Positions 53,901 through 63,369 of a DNA stretch of 64,000 bases are shown here, in pieces. The notes under the pieces were generated by a model. It did no database searches, was not told where the DNA came from, and saw nothing but the letters and a program-made list of their open reading frames with translations. The stretch is from Microbacterium oleivorans. GTDB lineage: Bacteria; Actinomycetota; Actinomycetes; Actinomycetales; Microbacteriaceae. How positions within the stretch are numbered: position 1 is the stretch's first letter; each line of letters begins with the position of its first letter. The stretch is taken from positions 372,001-436,000 of the forward strand of contig NZ_MAYO01000003.1 in NCBI RefSeq assembly GCF_001691565.1, in the 5' to 3' direction. The translations under genes and the position numbers were made by a program.

Positions 53901-55571
53901 GGGACCGAGCCCGAGGCCGAGCGAGGTGACCACCTCCTCGCGGATCGAGTCCAGCGGCGGGTTCGTGACTTGCGCGAACTGCTGCACGAAGTAGTCGAAC
54001 AGCAGACGCGGACGCTCGCTCAAGACGGCGATCGGCGTGTCGGATCCCATCGCTCCGAGGGGCTCGGCTCCCGTCTGACCCATCGGGGTCAGCAGAATGC
54101 GCACCTCTTCCTCGGTGTAGCCGAAGGTGCGCTGACGACGCGTGATCGACGCGATCGGGTGCACGATGTGCTCGCGCTCGGGCAGGTCCTTCAGACGCAC
54201 GCGGCCCTCGTCGAGCCACTCCTGCCACGGATGCAGGGCAGCGAGGTCGCGCTTGATCTCCTCGTCTTCGACGATGCGCCCCCGCGCCGTGTCGACGACG
54301 AACATGCGTCCCGGCCGGAGCCGGCCACGGCGCTTGATCCGCTCGGGAGCGAAGTCGAGGACACCGGTCTCACTGCCGATGACGACGAGGCCGTCGGTCG
54401 TCTCGGTCCAGCGACCGGGTCGCAGGCCGTTGCGGTCGAGGGTCGCACCCACGAGCGAGCCGTCGGTGAAGATCAGGGCCGCGGGGCCATCCCACTGCTC
54501 CATCTGCATGGAGTGGTAGTCGTAGAAGGCACGCAGATCATCGGGGATGTCGGCCTGCTTCTCGTGCGCCTCGGGGACCATCATCATGATCGCGTGCGGC
54601 AGGCTCCGTCCCGTGAGCGTGAGGAGTTCGAGGACTTCATCGAACGATGCCGAGTCGCTCTGACCGGGGCTGCAGATCGGCAGCAGCGGCGAGATGTCTC
54701 CGAGCAGCTCGGACTCGAGCTGGGACTGACGCGCACGCATCCAGTTGCGGTTGCCGTTGACGGTGTTGATCTCGCCGTTGTGGGCCAGCATCCGCAGCGG
54801 CTGGGCGAGCGGCCACGACGGGAAGGTGTTCGTCGAGTACCGCGAGTGCACGACGGCGAGCTCCGTGGCGAAACGCTCGTCCTGCAGGTCCGGGTAGAAG
54901 GGCTCCAGCTGAAGGGTCGTCACCATGCCCTTGTAGCCGAGCGTGCGACTGGACAGCGACACGAAGTACGCGTCGAGCTCGTGCTGCGCCCGCTTGCGCA
55001 GCCGGTACGTGCGACGGTCGAGCGCGATCCCCGACAGCGCCGGCGCATCGCCGACCGCGGGCCGGGACACGAAGAGCTGTTCGAAGACCGGCCGCGCGTT
55101 GAACGCGAGCTTGCCGAGGTTCTCATCCGCCGTCGGCACCACGCGCCAGCCGAGGACCGTCAGGCCCTCGCTTGCAGCGATGTCCTCGACGGCGGCCTTC
55201 TGCGCGACGCGCTCGTCATGATCCGTGGGCAGGAACGCCAGACCGGCGGCGTACTCGCCGACCGCGGGCAGGTCGAAACCGACGACTGCGCGCAGGAAGG
55301 CGTCGGGCATCTGAGTCAGGATGCCCGCACCGTCACCGGTTCCGGCATCCGATCCGATGGCGCCGCGGTGCTCGAGGTTGCGGAGCGCGGTCAGCGCGAG
55401 GTCCACGATGTCGTGGCCCGCCTCGCCGCGCAGCGTCGCGACCATCGCGAGACCACAGGCGTCCTTCTCGAACGCCGGGTTGTACATCCCCTGCTTCGCA
55501 GGGAACGAACCACCGGTGATGGTCCCGGCCGGCCGGGTCGTGGTGTCTTCGTGACGGGAGCTCGAGGGCAT
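50967..55571 (-). CDS. gltB: Glutamate synthase large (alpha) subunit
   Basis: Large subunit of 1534 residues that makes two glutamates from glutamine and 2-oxoglutarate. The class II glutaminase domain starts at the catalytic Cys of [10 protein letters not shown] after a ~38-residue propeptide. A central domain and the FMN barrel ([26 protein letters not shown]) follow. The 3Fe-4S cluster Cys are in [25 protein letters not shown] (listed as one region). The C-terminal GXGXG beta-helix repeats (for example [11 protein letters not shown]) close it. The start ATG 55571 has GAGGA 8 bases upstream; a TTG nine codons earlier is less likely. It follows lgt by 53 bases. Confidence 0.96.
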   Translation of the reverse strand: MPSSSRHEDTTTRPAGTITGGSFPAKQGMYNPAFEKDACGLAMVATLRGEAGHDIVDLALTALRNLEHRGAIGSDAGTGDGAGILTQMPDAFLRAVVGFDLPAVGEYAAGLAFLPTDHDERVAQKAAVEDIAASEGLTVLGWRVVPTADENLGKLAFNARPVFEQLFVSRPAVGDAPALSGIALDRRTYRLRKRAQHELDAYFVSLSSRTLGYKGMVTTLQLEPFYPDLQDERFATELAVVHSRYSTNTFPSWPLAQPLRMLAHNGEINTVNGNRNWMRARQSQLESELLGDISPLLPICSPGQSDSASFDEVLELLTLTGRSLPHAIMMMVPEAHEKQADIPDDLRAFYDYHSMQMEQWDGPAALIFTDGSLVGATLDRNGLRPGRWTETTDGLVVIGSETGVLDFAPERIKRRGRLRPGRMFVVDTARGRIVEDEEIKRDLAALHPWQEWLDEGRVRLKDLPEREHIVHPIASITRRQRTFGYTEEEVRILLTPMGQTGAEPLGAMGSDTPIAVLSERPRLLFDYFVQQFAQVTNPPLDSIREEVVTSLGLGLGPERNLLASGPDHTRVITLDFPVIDNDELAKLQNIDRALPGRRSITIRGLYRADADADSLRSRLDEICAEVDAAIADGVEFIILSDRDSTSDLVPIPSLLTLSAVHHHLIRNENRMKVGLVVEAGDVREVHHVATLIGYGASAVNPYLAMETVEYLVRAGYITGLEPAKAVRNLIYALGKGVLKIMSKMGISTVSSYAGAQVFEAVGLSQEFIDTYFTGTETKLGGIGIEEISRENLARHEFAYPADQAARAHERLWTGGEYQWRRDGSPHLFNPDTVFRLQHATRTRRYDIFREYTQLIDEQASELKTLRGLFRLKNGTRPAVPIDEVEPVSSIVKRFSTGAMSYGSISQEAHETLAVAMNRLGAKSNTGEGGEDVDRLLDPERRSAIKQVASGRFGVTSMYLTHADDIQIKLAQGAKPGEGGQLPPGKVYPWIARTRGGTPGVGLISPPPHHDIYSIEDLKQLIFDVKRANPSARVHVKLVSQSGIGAVAAGTAKALADVILVSGHDGGTGASPLNSLKHAGTPWELGLAETQQTLMINDMRGRVVVQADGQLKTGRDVLIAALLGAEEFGFATSALVVEGCIMMRVCHLDTCPVGVATQNPELRKRFTGKAEHVVNFMEFIAQEVREYLAELGFRSIEEAVGHTEVLDVQPAVDHWKAYGLDLSPILHGPAFGEDAPRHRVREQDHELEEHFDVTLLDRARDVIEHGGHLVIDLPVRNTERAVGTMLGHHVTKAHGENGLPSGTIEVNLTGSAGQSFGAFLPSGITLRLEGDSNDYVGKGLSGGEIVVRPPRDAAFDASQNVIAGNVIGYGATQGSMFLRGVVGERFLVRNSGATAVVEGVGDHALEYMTGGLAVILGSTGRNLGAGMSGGSAYIYKLDRALINREALATGELELLELGAGDIEILRDLLTRHAEETGSDLAEGLLANLDSEAANFTRVLPRDYAAVLKTRQEAAAEGLDPDGDVVWNRILEVTRG

Positions 55572-55624
55572 GCCTACCGTCCTCACATGGGTGCTCAACC
55601 TGGGACGACGTCGGCCCTGCGGTG

Positions 55625-56596
55625 CTATCGGGTGGTGAGGGAGCTTGTGGCCCCACCGGAGGATTCTTCGGACGCGGGGGGTGCGCTCACGTCCACGAAG
55701 TCATCGGTTCCCTGTGAGTGTACCTCGCCCGGAGGGGTCCACTCGCGACCGGGCTGGTACGGCGACGGCTCGAAGCCCGGGTGGCGCCGCTTCTGGACGA
55801 TCATGATGGCCAGACCGACGACGACACCGAGGATCGCGGCCCACACGTTGGTGCGGAGCCCCAGGAACACCTCGCTCGGATCGATGCGGATGGACTCCCA
55901 GACGACGCGCCCGGCCGAGTACCACACCAGGTACAGGCCGAAGAGGCGACCCCACTGCATCCGGAACCGGCGACCGGCCGCGGCGATGATGATGACGCCC
56001 ATGACGTTCCAGATGACCTCGTAGAGGAAGGTCGGGTGGAACAGCGTTCCCTCGGGGAGGCCCGCGGGCCATGCCGAGTTCGGGTAGCTGATCTCGAGGC
56101 CCCACGGCAGGTCGGTGGGAAGGCCGTACAGCTCCTGGTTGAACCAGTTGCCGAAGCGTCCGAACGCCTGCGCGAGCAGGAGCGCCGGCGCGAGTGCGTC
56201 GGCGAAGCTCCAGAAGCGGATGCCGCTCCACTTGCAGCCGAGCCACGCGCCGATGGCGCCGCCGATGAGGGCGCCGAAGATCGCGATGCCGCCCTCCCAG
56301 ATCCGGAAGATCGCCCAGATGTCCTTGTCCTCGCCGAAGTAGAAGCCCGGGTGGGTCAGGACGTGGAAGATGCGGGCGCCGATGATGGCCAACGGAACGG
56401 CGATGAGGCAGATGTCGATGACGACCCACGGCTCCGCGCCGCGCTTCGTGAGGCGGTGGTTGGTCCAGAACGTCGCGACCACGATGCCCGCCAGGATGCA
56501 GAGGGCGTAGAAGTGGATCGTCAGCGGGCCGAGCGGGAACGAACTGATCGGCGGGCTGGGAATGCTCGCGACGACGGAGAGGGCTGCAGAAGTCAC
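55625..56596 (-). CDS. lgt: Prolipoprotein diacylglyceryl transferase
   Basis: Membrane enzyme of 323 residues that transfers diacylglycerol from phosphatidylglycerol to the lipobox Cys of preprolipoproteins. It has seven hydrophobic helices. The Lgt signature [13 protein letters not shown] (about 150-162), HPTFLYE and the essential Arg in [11 protein letters not shown] are present. A ~45-residue acidic, Ser/Pro-rich C-terminal tail is extra and typical of actinobacterial Lgt. The GTG at 56596 is leaderless, with a -10 box that overlaps the trpA stop codon. Longer open sequence upstream lies over trpA. Confidence 0.95.
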   Translation of the reverse strand: MTSAALSVVASIPSPPISSFPLGPLTIHFYALCILAGIVVATFWTNHRLTKRGAEPWVVIDICLIAVPLAIIGARIFHVLTHPGFYFGEDKDIWAIFRIWEGGIAIFGALIGGAIGAWLGCKWSGIRFWSFADALAPALLLAQAFGRFGNWFNQELYGLPTDLPWGLEISYPNSAWPAGLPEGTLFHPTFLYEVIWNVMGVIIIAAAGRRFRMQWGRLFGLYLVWYSAGRVVWESIRIDPSEVFLGLRTNVWAAILGVVVGLAIMIVQKRRHPGFEPSPYQPGREWTPPGEVHSQGTDDFVDVSAPPASEESSGGATSSLTTR

Positions 56597-56609
56597 GACG
56601 GCGAGTCTA
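56597..56609 (-). promoter_or_regulatory. Predicted leaderless promoter, -10 box of lgt
   Basis: TAGACT (56609-56604, minus) ends 7 bases before the lgt GTG, and its TAG is the trpA stop codon. Confidence 0.5.
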
Positions 56610-57407
56610 CGCGGTGACGGCGTGCGGTCCTGCGCCCTGCGACAGCTCGCGCGCCGTCGCCGCGAGCCCGTCGACCCCGCCGTCGCGCAGCGCGCGGACG
56701 AGAGCGGTCCCGACGATCGCACCGTCGGCGTAGTCGAGCACACCGTCGACCTGGTCGGCAGTGGAGATGCCGATCCCGACGCACGCGTTCTCGACCCCGT
56801 GGGCGCGGAGGCGTTCCACGAGGGCGCGCGCCGCGGCATCCAACTCCGCCCGCTCCCCCGTGATACCCATCGTCGAGACGGTGTAGACGAAGCCGGTGGA
56901 ATGCTCCGCGATCATCCTGAGTCGCTCCTCGGTCGAGGAGGGTGCTGCCAGGAAGATGCGGTCGAGGCCCGTCCGCTCCGACGCGGCGATCCAGTCGGCG
57001 GCCGCATCGGGGGTGATGTCGGGCGTGATGAGTCCGGCACCGCCCGCGGCGGCCAGGTCGTCGGCGAAGCGGTCGACGCCGTATTGGAACACCGGGTTCC
57101 AGTAGGTCATGACGACGATGGGAACGTCCACGCGTTCGGCGATGGCGCGGACGGCCGTGAAGGTGTCGCGGAAGCGGAACCCGGCCGCGAGGGCGGCCTG
57201 CGTCGCCTCTTGGATGATGACGCCGTCCATGACCGGGTCCGAGTAGGGCGGTCCGAGCTCGAGGATGTCGGCGCCGTTCTCGGCGAGAGCGACCGCGGCG
57301 TCCACGCTGGTCTGCAGGTCGGGGTAGCCGATCGGCAGGTAGCCGACGAACGCCCCTCGTCCCGCATCCTTCGCGGCGGAGATCGCCGCCGCGACGCGCG
57401 ACGTCAC
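56607..57407 (-). CDS. trpA: Tryptophan synthase alpha chain
   Basis: Alpha subunit of 266 residues that cleaves indole-3-glycerol phosphate to indole and glyceraldehyde-3-phosphate. The barrel has [16 protein letters not shown], the catalytic Glu in [11 protein letters not shown] and the Asp in PVMDGVIIQ, and the phosphate loop around [10 protein letters not shown] and [12 protein letters not shown]. The GTG at 57407 overlaps the trpB stop as GTGA. Confidence 0.97.
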   Translation of the reverse strand: MTSRVAAAISAAKDAGRGAFVGYLPIGYPDLQTSVDAAVALAENGADILELGPPYSDPVMDGVIIQEATQAALAAGFRFRDTFTAVRAIAERVDVPIVVMTYWNPVFQYGVDRFADDLAAAGGAGLITPDITPDAAADWIAASERTGLDRIFLAAPSSTEERLRMIAEHSTGFVYTVSTMGITGERAELDAAARALVERLRAHGVENACVGIGISTADQVDGVLDYADGAIVGTALVRALRDGGVDGLAATARELSQGAGPHAVTA

Positions 57408-58663
57408 AGCTCGACCCCTTCGCCGCTACCGTGCTCGGGGTCGGCGGGGACCTCGACGGGCTCCTTGTCGGCGTCGTACAGTTCGAACCACCGCGCGGCG
57501 GTGTCCATGTCCTTGTCGCCACGGCCCGAGAGGTTGATGGCGATCACACCGTCCGGGCCCAGTTCGCGTCCGATCCGCAGCGCACCGGCGAGAGCGTGCG
57601 CGGACTCGATGGCGGGGATGATCCCCTCGGTCCGGCTCAGGAGGCGAAGGGCCTCCATGGCCTCGGTGTCGGTGGCGGGGATGTACTGCGCGCGCCCGAT
57701 GCTGGCCAACCAGGCGTGCTCGGGGCCCACGCCCGGGTAGTCGAGACCCGCGGAGATGGAGTGCGACTCGGTCGTCTGGCCGTCCTCGTCCTGCAGGACG
57801 AACGTCTTCGCGCCGTGCAGGATACCGGGACGACCTCGTTCGATGGATGCCGCATGCTTCGGCGTGTCGACGCCGTCGCCGGCTGCTTCGACGCCGTAGA
57901 GGGCGACACCCTCGTCGTCGAGGAACGCGTCGAACATGCCGATCGCGTTCGACCCCCCACCGACGCACGCGACGACCGCGTCGGGGAGTCGGCCGATCTC
58001 GTCGAGGAGCTGCTGACGCGCTTCCTCGCTGATGATCTTCTGGAAGTCGCGCACCATGGCGGGGAACGGGTGGGGCCCAGCGGCGGTGCCGAAGATGTAG
58101 TTGGTCGTGTCGACCGAGGCGACCCAGTCGCGGTACGCCTCGTTGATCGCATCCTTGAGCGTGCGCGAGCCCGTCGTGACGGGGATGACCTCGGCGCCGA
58201 GCAGGCGCATGCGGGCGACGTTGAGAGCCTGCCGCTCGGTGTCGACCTCGCCCATGTAGATCGTGCACTCGAACCCGAACAGAGCCGCCGCGGTCGCCGT
58301 GGCGACGCCGTGCTGACCCGCGCCGGTTTCGGCGATCACGCGCTTCTTGCCGAGACGCTTCGTGATGAGCGCCTGGCCGATGACGTTGTTGATCTTGTGC
58401 GAACCCGTGTGATTAAGGTCCTCGCGCTTGAGGAACACCCTCGCGCCGCCGGCGTGCTCCGCGAACCGGGGCACCTCGGTGAGGGCGGAAGGGCGCCCGG
58501 CGTACACGTTCAGCAGGCGGGAGAACTCCGCGGCGAACTCGGGGTCCGCCTTGGCATCCTCGTACACGGCCGTCAGTTCGTCGATCGCGGCGATGAGGGA
58601 CTCGGGCATGTACCGCCCCCCGAACTCGCCGAAGAAGGGACCCGCAGCTGCGCGAAGACTCAT
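57404..58663 (-). CDS. trpB: Tryptophan synthase beta chain
   Basis: PLP enzyme of 419 residues that condenses indole with serine. The PLP lysine is in [11 protein letters not shown] (about 86-96), the catalytic Glu in [13 protein letters not shown], and the phosphate loop is [10 protein letters not shown]. It is preceded by the conserved [10 protein letters not shown]. The ATG at 58663 overlaps the trpC stop and the TGA overlaps the trpA start, so trpC-B-A are tightly coupled. Confidence 0.97.
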   Translation of the reverse strand: MSLRAAAGPFFGEFGGRYMPESLIAAIDELTAVYEDAKADPEFAAEFSRLLNVYAGRPSALTEVPRFAEHAGGARVFLKREDLNHTGSHKINNVIGQALITKRLGKKRVIAETGAGQHGVATATAAALFGFECTIYMGEVDTERQALNVARMRLLGAEVIPVTTGSRTLKDAINEAYRDWVASVDTTNYIFGTAAGPHPFPAMVRDFQKIISEEARQQLLDEIGRLPDAVVACVGGGSNAIGMFDAFLDDEGVALYGVEAAGDGVDTPKHAASIERGRPGILHGAKTFVLQDEDGQTTESHSISAGLDYPGVGPEHAWLASIGRAQYIPATDTEAMEALRLLSRTEGIIPAIESAHALAGALRIGRELGPDGVIAINLSGRGDKDMDTAARWFELYDADKEPVEVPADPEHGSGEGVEL

Positions 58664-59436
58664 GAACCTGCCTCCAGGAAGGCGGCGAGCGTCGACACGG
58701 GGTCGTTCGTGACGAGCGCTTCGCCGATCAGGACGACGTCGGCTCCCGCGGCACGGTAGTGCGCGACGTCGGCGGGTGCGAGGACCGCGGACTCGGCGAT
58801 CTTGATCACACCCTCGGGGATGTCGGACGCGAGTCTGCCGAACAGATCTCGGTCGAGCTCGAACGTGGAGAGGTTGCGGGCGTTGACTCCGAGCAGGCGC
58901 GCGCCGATGTCGTTCGCCCGGGCCAACTCCTCCGCCGAGTGCGTCTCGACGAGAGGCGTCATGCCGAGATCGATGATGAGTGCGTAGAGCTCGGCGAGGA
59001 CCTTCTGCTCCAGGCCCGCGACGATGAGGAGCACGAGATCTGCACCGGCGGCCCGAGCCTCGAACACCTGGTAGGGCGTCGAGACGAAGTCCTTGCGGAG
59101 GACGGGAAGGGTGACCGCTGCACGAACGGCTTCGAGATCGGCGAGCGAACCCTTGAACTTGCGCCCCTCGGTGAGGACCGAGATCGCGGACGCCCCGCCC
59201 ACTTCATACCGGCGCGCTTGGAGCGCAGGGTCGGGGATATCGGCGAGATCGCCTCGAGAGGGGCTCGCGCGCTTCACCTCGGCGATGATCTTGACGCGGT
59301 CTGCGGGCGCGAGAGCAGCGAGGGCGTCGATCGCGGCAGGCTGCGCGAGGGCGAGCTTCTCGACGACCGCCAGGGGTCGGACCGATTCCCGCTCCCGTGC
59401 ATCCTCCACCGCGCCGGCCATCAGGTCGGCGAGCAC
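58660..59436 (-). CDS. trpC: Indole-3-glycerol phosphate synthase
   Basis: TIM-barrel enzyme of 258 residues closing the indole ring in tryptophan synthesis. Motifs are [60 protein letters not shown] and IAESAV. The GTG at 59436 begins at the family N-terminus ([13 protein letters not shown]) and comes one base after the stop of the preceding small gene (TGACGTG). An open extension of 11 codons overlaps that gene and is rejected. Confidence 0.96.
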   Translation of the reverse strand: MLADLMAGAVEDARERESVRPLAVVEKLALAQPAAIDALAALAPADRVKIIAEVKRASPSRGDLADIPDPALQARRYEVGGASAISVLTEGRKFKGSLADLEAVRAAVTLPVLRKDFVSTPYQVFEARAAGADLVLLIVAGLEQKVLAELYALIIDLGMTPLVETHSAEELARANDIGARLLGVNARNLSTFELDRDLFGRLASDIPEGVIKIAESAVLAPADVAHYRAAGADVVLIGEALVTNDPVSTLAAFLEAGS

Positions 59437-59437
59437 G

Positions 59438-59665
59438 TCAGTGCTGCTTCGTGACGGTCTTCGAGCCACCGACGCCGTAGCCGGCCTTGGTCATGATGTA
59501 GCCGACGATCAGGCCGATGACCAGGAGCACGACGGAGAGCCAGACCATGAGCGGCATGTCAAGGAAGAAGAAGACGGTGCCGATCGTCACAGCGACGAGC
59601 ATGATGATGACCGTCGTCCATGCCGCCGGGGAGTGTCCGTGGCCGGGGTCCTCGATGCCGCTCAT
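59438..59665 (-). CDS. HGxxPAAW family small membrane protein
   Basis: Protein of 75 residues carrying the family motif HGHSPAAW (about residues 9-16) and two hydrophobic helices (about 18-36 and 39-60). The family is of unknown function and is typical of actinobacterial trp clusters. The ATG at 59665 has GAAGGAG 7 bases upstream, which excludes longer starts. It is followed by trpC with a one-base gap, so it is very likely translated with the trp genes. A candidate promoter lies just upstream. Confidence 0.9.
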   Translation of the reverse strand: MSGIEDPGHGHSPAAWTTVIIMLVAVTIGTVFFFLDMPLMVWLSVVLLVIGLIVGYIMTKAGYGVGGSKTVTKQH

Positions 59666-59719
59666 AGTTCTCCTTCGATGCGAAGCATGGGTTCTCTGCA
59701 CGGCCGGAGCCGCCCCACC

Positions 59720-59748
59720 AGTCTAGCGGGGCGTGCACACTGCCCCGC
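59720..59748 (-). promoter_or_regulatory. Candidate promoter plus hairpin upstream of HGxxPAAW-trpCBA
   Basis: The 93-base gap contains, reading on the minus strand, a hairpin GCGGGGC / GCCCCGC with a 9-base loop (59748-59726), directly followed by TAGACT (59725-59720), a good -10 box about 55 bases before the next ATG. It may end the his/membrane-gene transcript and start a separate trp transcript. Confidence 0.4.
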
Positions 59749-59758
59749 CCCGCGCAGG

Positions 59759-60343
59759 TCAGGTGGTCGGGTCTTCGCCGCGAGACAGGTCGTCCCACGA
59801 GTCGATGCTGTCGCGGGGTCCGCTCGTGCGGTCGGTCCGGTACTTGCGGCCCGCGCTCGTCCAGCGGTGGGCGGTCGCGAACGCGACGATTCCGCCGAGG
59901 ACGATGAGGACGGATGCCGCCACGGTGACCGCCGGCCACGGCGTCGCCGTGATCTCTGTCACGATCCCGGCGATGCCCTGCGCGCCGCTCAGCCCCGTCG
60001 CGTCGGTGACGGGTCCCGCGACGGCGTCGATGGGGCGCTGCGAGGCGATCCGGAACGCCCCCCACCCGAGGCCCGCGCCGAGGGCGACCGCGATGACCGC
60101 GAAGGAGTAGCGGAGGACGCGTCCCACGATCGTGAGGGCGAGTGCCAGGGCGAGTGCTGCGAGGCTCAGCGGTGCCACGACGGCGAGGGCGTCCGTTCCG
60201 GGGATCGGGATCGGGACCGCGGAACCGTCGTCCACGGTGGCCTCGAGCCAGGTCTGCGTCGACCCGATGATGCCGACGGCCCCGCCGACCAGGATCGCGA
60301 GCACGGCCGTGAGCCGCGTCCGCCGCGAGGTCGCCTCGGTCAT
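59759..60343 (-). CDS. Trp biosynthesis-associated membrane protein
   Basis: Membrane protein of 194 residues in the Trp-operon-associated family (Trp_oprn_chp). Four hydrophobic helices lie near 10-30, 48-72, 80-100 and 130-158. The loop after helix 1 has the family STQTWLEA, and [15 protein letters not shown] precedes helix 4. Function unknown. It normally follows trpE; here it directly overlaps the hisI stop by 4 bases (ATGA) and trpE is missing. Confidence 0.9.
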   Translation of the reverse strand: MTEATSRRTRLTAVLAILVGGAVGIIGSTQTWLEATVDDGSAVPIPIPGTDALAVVAPLSLAALALALALTIVGRVLRYSFAVIAVALGAGLGWGAFRIASQRPIDAVAGPVTDATGLSGAQGIAGIVTEITATPWPAVTVAASVLIVLGGIVAFATAHRWTSAGRKYRTDRTSGPRDSIDSWDDLSRGEDPTT

Positions 60344-60699
60344 GAGAACTCGCCGACGACGGGGTCGAGGTCGTCGGCGTCGAAGCACGTGCGGTCGCCG
60401 GTGTGGCAGGCCGCGCCGACCTGTTCCACGGTGACGAGCAGCGTGTCCCCGTCGCAGTCCAGTCGAACGCCCTTCACGAATTGCGCATGACCGGACGTGT
60501 CGCCCTTGCGCCAGTACTCCTGTCGGGAGCGCGACCAGAATGTCACGCGCCCTTCCGTGAGCGTGCGGCGGAGGGCCTCCGCATCCATCCACCCGAGCAT
60601 GAGCACCTCGCGCGTGTCGTGCTGCTGCACGATGGCGGGGACGAGGCCGTCCGCGTTGTAGACCACGCGGGATATGCGCTCCTCGATCGACCGGGTCAT
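60340..60699 (-). CDS. hisI: Phosphoribosyl-AMP cyclohydrolase
   Basis: Zinc enzyme of 119 residues for the third step of histidine synthesis. [34 protein letters not shown] and [26 protein letters not shown] supply the metal Cys and Asp residues and the substrate site. It is not fused to HisE, which is encoded separately at 62351. The ATG at 60699 overlaps the hisF stop. Confidence 0.97.
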   Translation of the reverse strand: MTRSIEERISRVVYNADGLVPAIVQQHDTREVLMLGWMDAEALRRTLTEGRVTFWSRSRQEYWRKGDTSGHAQFVKGVRLDCDGDTLLVTVEQVGAACHTGDRTCFDADDLDPVVGEFS

Positions 60700-61460
60700 C
60701 GGCGGACCTCCACCCCTCCGCGCAGGAGCGCGTCCTTGACGTCCGCGACGGTCAGCTGTCCGGAGTGGAAGACGGATGCCGCGAGCACAGCATCCGCTCC
60801 GGCGGCGATCGCCGGCGCGAAGTGCGCGGCATCCCCCGCCCCGCCGGAGGCGATGACGGGGACCGAGGACACCTCGCGCATGAGCGAGACGAGCTCGAGG
60901 TCGAAGCCGTCCTTCGTCCCGTCGGCGTCGATCGAGTTGACGAGGAGCTCGCCCGCGCCTCGCTCGATCGCCTCGCGCGCCCAGGCGATGGCATCGAGAT
61001 CGGTGAGGGTGCGGCCGCCGTGGGTCGTCACGGCGAAGCCCGACGGCGTACCGTCGGTGCGCTTCACGTCGAGGGAGAGGACGAGCACCTGCGCCCCGAA
61101 GCGGTCGGCGATCTCGCCGAGGAGCCCGGGCCGGGCGATCGCAGCGGAGTTGACGCCCACTTTGTCGGCGCCGACCCCGAGGAGCCGGGCGACGTCCTCA
61201 GCCGAGCGCACTCCCCCACCCACGGTGAGCGGGATGAAGACCTGCTCGGCGGTACGCTGCACGACGTCGTACGTCGTGTCGCGAGCGTCGACGGTGGCGG
61301 TCACGTCGAGGAACGTGATCTCATCGGCGCCCTGCTCGTAGTACCGTCGCGCGAGCTCGACGGGGTCGCCCATCTCGCGCAGATTCTCGAAGTTGACGCC
61401 CTTCACGACCTTGCCCGCGGCCACGTCCAGACACGGGATCACGCGGCTGACGAGCGACAC
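60696..61460 (-). CDS. hisF: Imidazole glycerol phosphate synthase subunit HisF
   Basis: Cyclase subunit of 254 residues with a TIM barrel. The N-terminal [18 protein letters not shown] has the catalytic Asp, and the second Asp is in [22 protein letters not shown] and [12 protein letters not shown] bind the phosphates. The partner HisH is not in the window. The GTG at 61460 comes one base after the hisG stop. Confidence 0.97.
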   Translation of the reverse strand: MSLVSRVIPCLDVAAGKVVKGVNFENLREMGDPVELARRYYEQGADEITFLDVTATVDARDTTYDVVQRTAEQVFIPLTVGGGVRSAEDVARLLGVGADKVGVNSAAIARPGLLGEIADRFGAQVLVLSLDVKRTDGTPSGFAVTTHGGRTLTDLDAIAWAREAIERGAGELLVNSIDADGTKDGFDLELVSLMREVSSVPVIASGGAGDAAHFAPAIAAGADAVLAASVFHSGQLTVADVKDALLRGGVEVRR

Positions 61461-61461
61461 G

Positions 61462-62304
61462 TCAGAGCCTCGCGTTGTGGATGGCGGTCACGAGGATCGC
61501 GCGCGCGCCGATCTCGTAGAGGGCGTCCATGACCTGATTCACCGTTTTCCGCGGGCTCATGACGCGCACGGCGACCCAGTCGGGGTCGCGCAGCGGCGAG
61601 ATCGTGGGCGACTCGATCCCCGGGGCGAGGGCGACCGCCTGGTCGACCAGGTGCGCGGGCAGGTCGTAGTCGATGAGGACGTAGCGCCGGGCGACCATGA
61701 CGCCGCGCAGGCGGCGCAGGAGCGTCTCGGTGCCGTCGGCCTCGGTCGGCGCGCCGATGAGGACCGCCTCGGACTCCAGCAGCACCGGCCCGAAGATCTC
61801 GAGTCCCGCCTGGCGGAGGGTCGTCCCGGTGGAGACGACGTCGGCGACGGCATCCGCGACACCCAGCTGCACGGCGGACTCGACCGCGCCGTCCAGCGGC
61901 ACGAGGTCGACGGCCACGCCGAGGTCGTCGAGGTACGCGTCCACGAGGCCGGGGTAGGCGGTTGCGACGCGCAGTCCGTCGAGGTCGGCGAGCTCGGTGA
62001 AGCGTCCCGGAGGACCGGCGAACCGGAACGTCGAGCCGCCGAAGCCGAGCTTCTCGATCTCGCGGGCACCCGGCATCCGGGCGTCCAGCAGCAGATCGCG
62101 ACCCGTGATGCCGACGTCCAGCGCTCCGGAGCCGACGTAGGTGGCGATGTCCTTGGGGCGGAGGTAGAAGAACTCGACGTCGTTGACGGGGTCGATGGCG
62201 TGCAGGTCCTTGGGGTCGCGTCGACCGGTGTACCCGGCTTCGGCGAGCATTCCCGCGGTGGTCTCGGCGAGCATGCCCTTGTTGGGGACGGCGATGCGCA
62301 GCAT
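61462..62304 (-). CDS. hisG: ATP phosphoribosyltransferase (long form)
   Basis: First enzyme of histidine synthesis, 280 residues. The two-domain catalytic part has [22 protein letters not shown], and the PRPP site around [14 protein letters not shown]. The C-terminal ~75 residues ([22 protein letters not shown] onward) are the regulatory ACT-like domain that binds histidine, so this is the hexameric long form that does not need HisZ. The ATG at 62304 follows a 46-base gap after hisE. End-product inhibition is expected from the domain. Confidence 0.96.
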   Translation of the reverse strand: MLRIAVPNKGMLAETTAGMLAEAGYTGRRDPKDLHAIDPVNDVEFFYLRPKDIATYVGSGALDVGITGRDLLLDARMPGAREIEKLGFGGSTFRFAGPPGRFTELADLDGLRVATAYPGLVDAYLDDLGVAVDLVPLDGAVESAVQLGVADAVADVVSTGTTLRQAGLEIFGPVLLESEAVLIGAPTEADGTETLLRRLRGVMVARRYVLIDYDLPAHLVDQAVALAPGIESPTISPLRDPDWVAVRVMSPRKTVNQVMDALYEIGARAILVTAIHNARL

Positions 62305-62350
62305 GGAGCGTCTTTCGGTGTGGAGGTGGGCGGACGACGAGAGGGACCGA

Positions 62351-62614
62351 TCAGAGATGTCGGTACACGTCCTCGAGCGTCAGGCCCTTCGCGAGCATCA
62401 TCACCTGCAGGTGGTAGAGCAGCTGCGAGATCTCCTCGGCTGTCTCGGTGTCGGACTGGTACTCGGCGGCCATCCAGACCTCGGCGGCCTCTTCGACGAT
62501 CTTCTTGCCGATGGCGTGGACGCCGCGGTCCAGCTGCGCGACCGTGCCCGATCCCTCGGGACGGCTCGCCGCGGTCTCGCTCAGCTCGGAGAACAGTGCG
62601 TCGAAGGTCTTCAC
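62351..62614 (-). CDS. hisE: Phosphoribosyl-ATP pyrophosphatase
   Basis: Second enzyme of histidine synthesis, 87 residues, all-helical MazG-like fold. The metal-binding helix [15 protein letters not shown] (about 36-50) and the [15 protein letters not shown] helix are characteristic. The GTG at 62614 begins [11 protein letters not shown] as in homologues and appears leaderless (TACCCT, 7 bases, GTG); the GGAGG in between is too close to the start to be a ribosome site. Open sequence upstream lacks family similarity. Confidence 0.95.
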   Translation of the reverse strand: MKTFDALFSELSETAASRPEGSGTVAQLDRGVHAIGKKIVEEAAEVWMAAEYQSDTETAEEISQLLYHLQVMMLAKGLTLEDVYRHL

Positions 62615-62627
62615 ACCCTCCAGGGTA
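62615..62627 (-). promoter_or_regulatory. Predicted leaderless promoter, -10 box of hisE
   Basis: TACCCT (62627-62622, minus) ends 7 bases before the GTG at 62614. Confidence 0.4.
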
Positions 62628-62670
62628 CCGGCCCGCCGATCCCGGCCGGTCCGCGTGACGACCGTGGGCC

Positions 62671-63345
62671 TCAGTGCCGGTGGGCGGATGCCGCGGCCGA
62701 CCGGAGCGCACTGATGGCCGCTCCGGGGTCCTCGGCACCGAACACGGCTGAGCCGGCCACGAACGTGTCGGCACCGGCATCCGCTGCCTGCGCGATGGTC
62801 GATTCGCCGATGCCGCCGTCGACCTGCAGCCACAGCTGCGACCCGCGGCGGCGGGCCTCATCGCTGAGGCGGCGGAGCTTGGGCATCTGGTCGGCCATGA
62901 AGCTCTGGCCGCCGAAGCCGGGCTCGACGGTCATGACGAGGATCTGGTCGAATTCGTCGAGGACGTCGAAAAGGTGCTCGACGGGGGTCGCGGGCTTCAC
63001 CGCGACGCCGGCGCGCGCACCGATCTGCCGGAGCCGGCGGGCCAGGCCGACCGGGTCCGCGGCGGCCTCGAGGTGGAACGTGACGGATGCCGCGCCGATC
63101 TCGGCGTACTCGGGAGCCCAGCGGTCGGCGTCGCTGATCATGAGGTGCACGTCGAGAGGGACGGGGCTCGTCGCCTGGATCCGCTCGACCATCTGCGGGC
63201 CGAACGTCAGGTTCGGGACGAAGTGGTTGTCCATCACGTCGACGTGGACGAAGTCGGCCGACGCGATGCGGGCGAGCTCCGCCTGCATGTTCACGAAGTC
63301 GGCGGCGAGGATGCTGGGGTTGATGCGTACGTCGGAATCGGCCAC
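62671..63345 (-). CDS. rpe: Ribulose-phosphate 3-epimerase
   Basis: Pentose phosphate enzyme of 224 residues, TIM barrel. Metal and catalytic residues are in [50 protein letters not shown] and VDGGI. I place the start at GTG 63345 ([14 protein letters not shown]). The ATG three codons upstream lies inside a GATAAT -10 box that ends 7 bases before this GTG. It precedes hisE on the same strand. Confidence 0.95.
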   Translation of the reverse strand: MADSDVRINPSILAADFVNMQAELARIASADFVHVDVMDNHFVPNLTFGPQMVERIQATSPVPLDVHLMISDADRWAPEYAEIGAASVTFHLEAAADPVGLARRLRQIGARAGVAVKPATPVEHLFDVLDEFDQILVMTVEPGFGGQSFMADQMPKLRRLSDEARRRGSQLWLQVDGGIGESTIAQAADAGADTFVAGSAVFGAEDPGAAISALRSAAASAHRH

Positions 63346-63358
63346 GTCTGCCATTATC
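63346..63358 (-). promoter_or_regulatory. Predicted leaderless promoter, -10 box of rpe
   Basis: GATAAT (63358-63353, minus), one base from the consensus TATAAT, ends 7 bases before the GTG at 63345. Confidence 0.5.
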
Positions 63359-63369
63359 CCGGTGCCGGA

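Noticed and set aside
53511..56024. An 837-codon plus-strand open frame opposite gltB and lgt
   Set aside because: It crosses two convincing minus-strand genes, has no recognisable motif, and long antisense frames are expected at this GC content.
59666..62350. Trp or His leader peptide attenuators or a T-box
   Set aside because: No run of Trp or His codons and no T-box elements were seen in the short gaps of the his-trp cluster.
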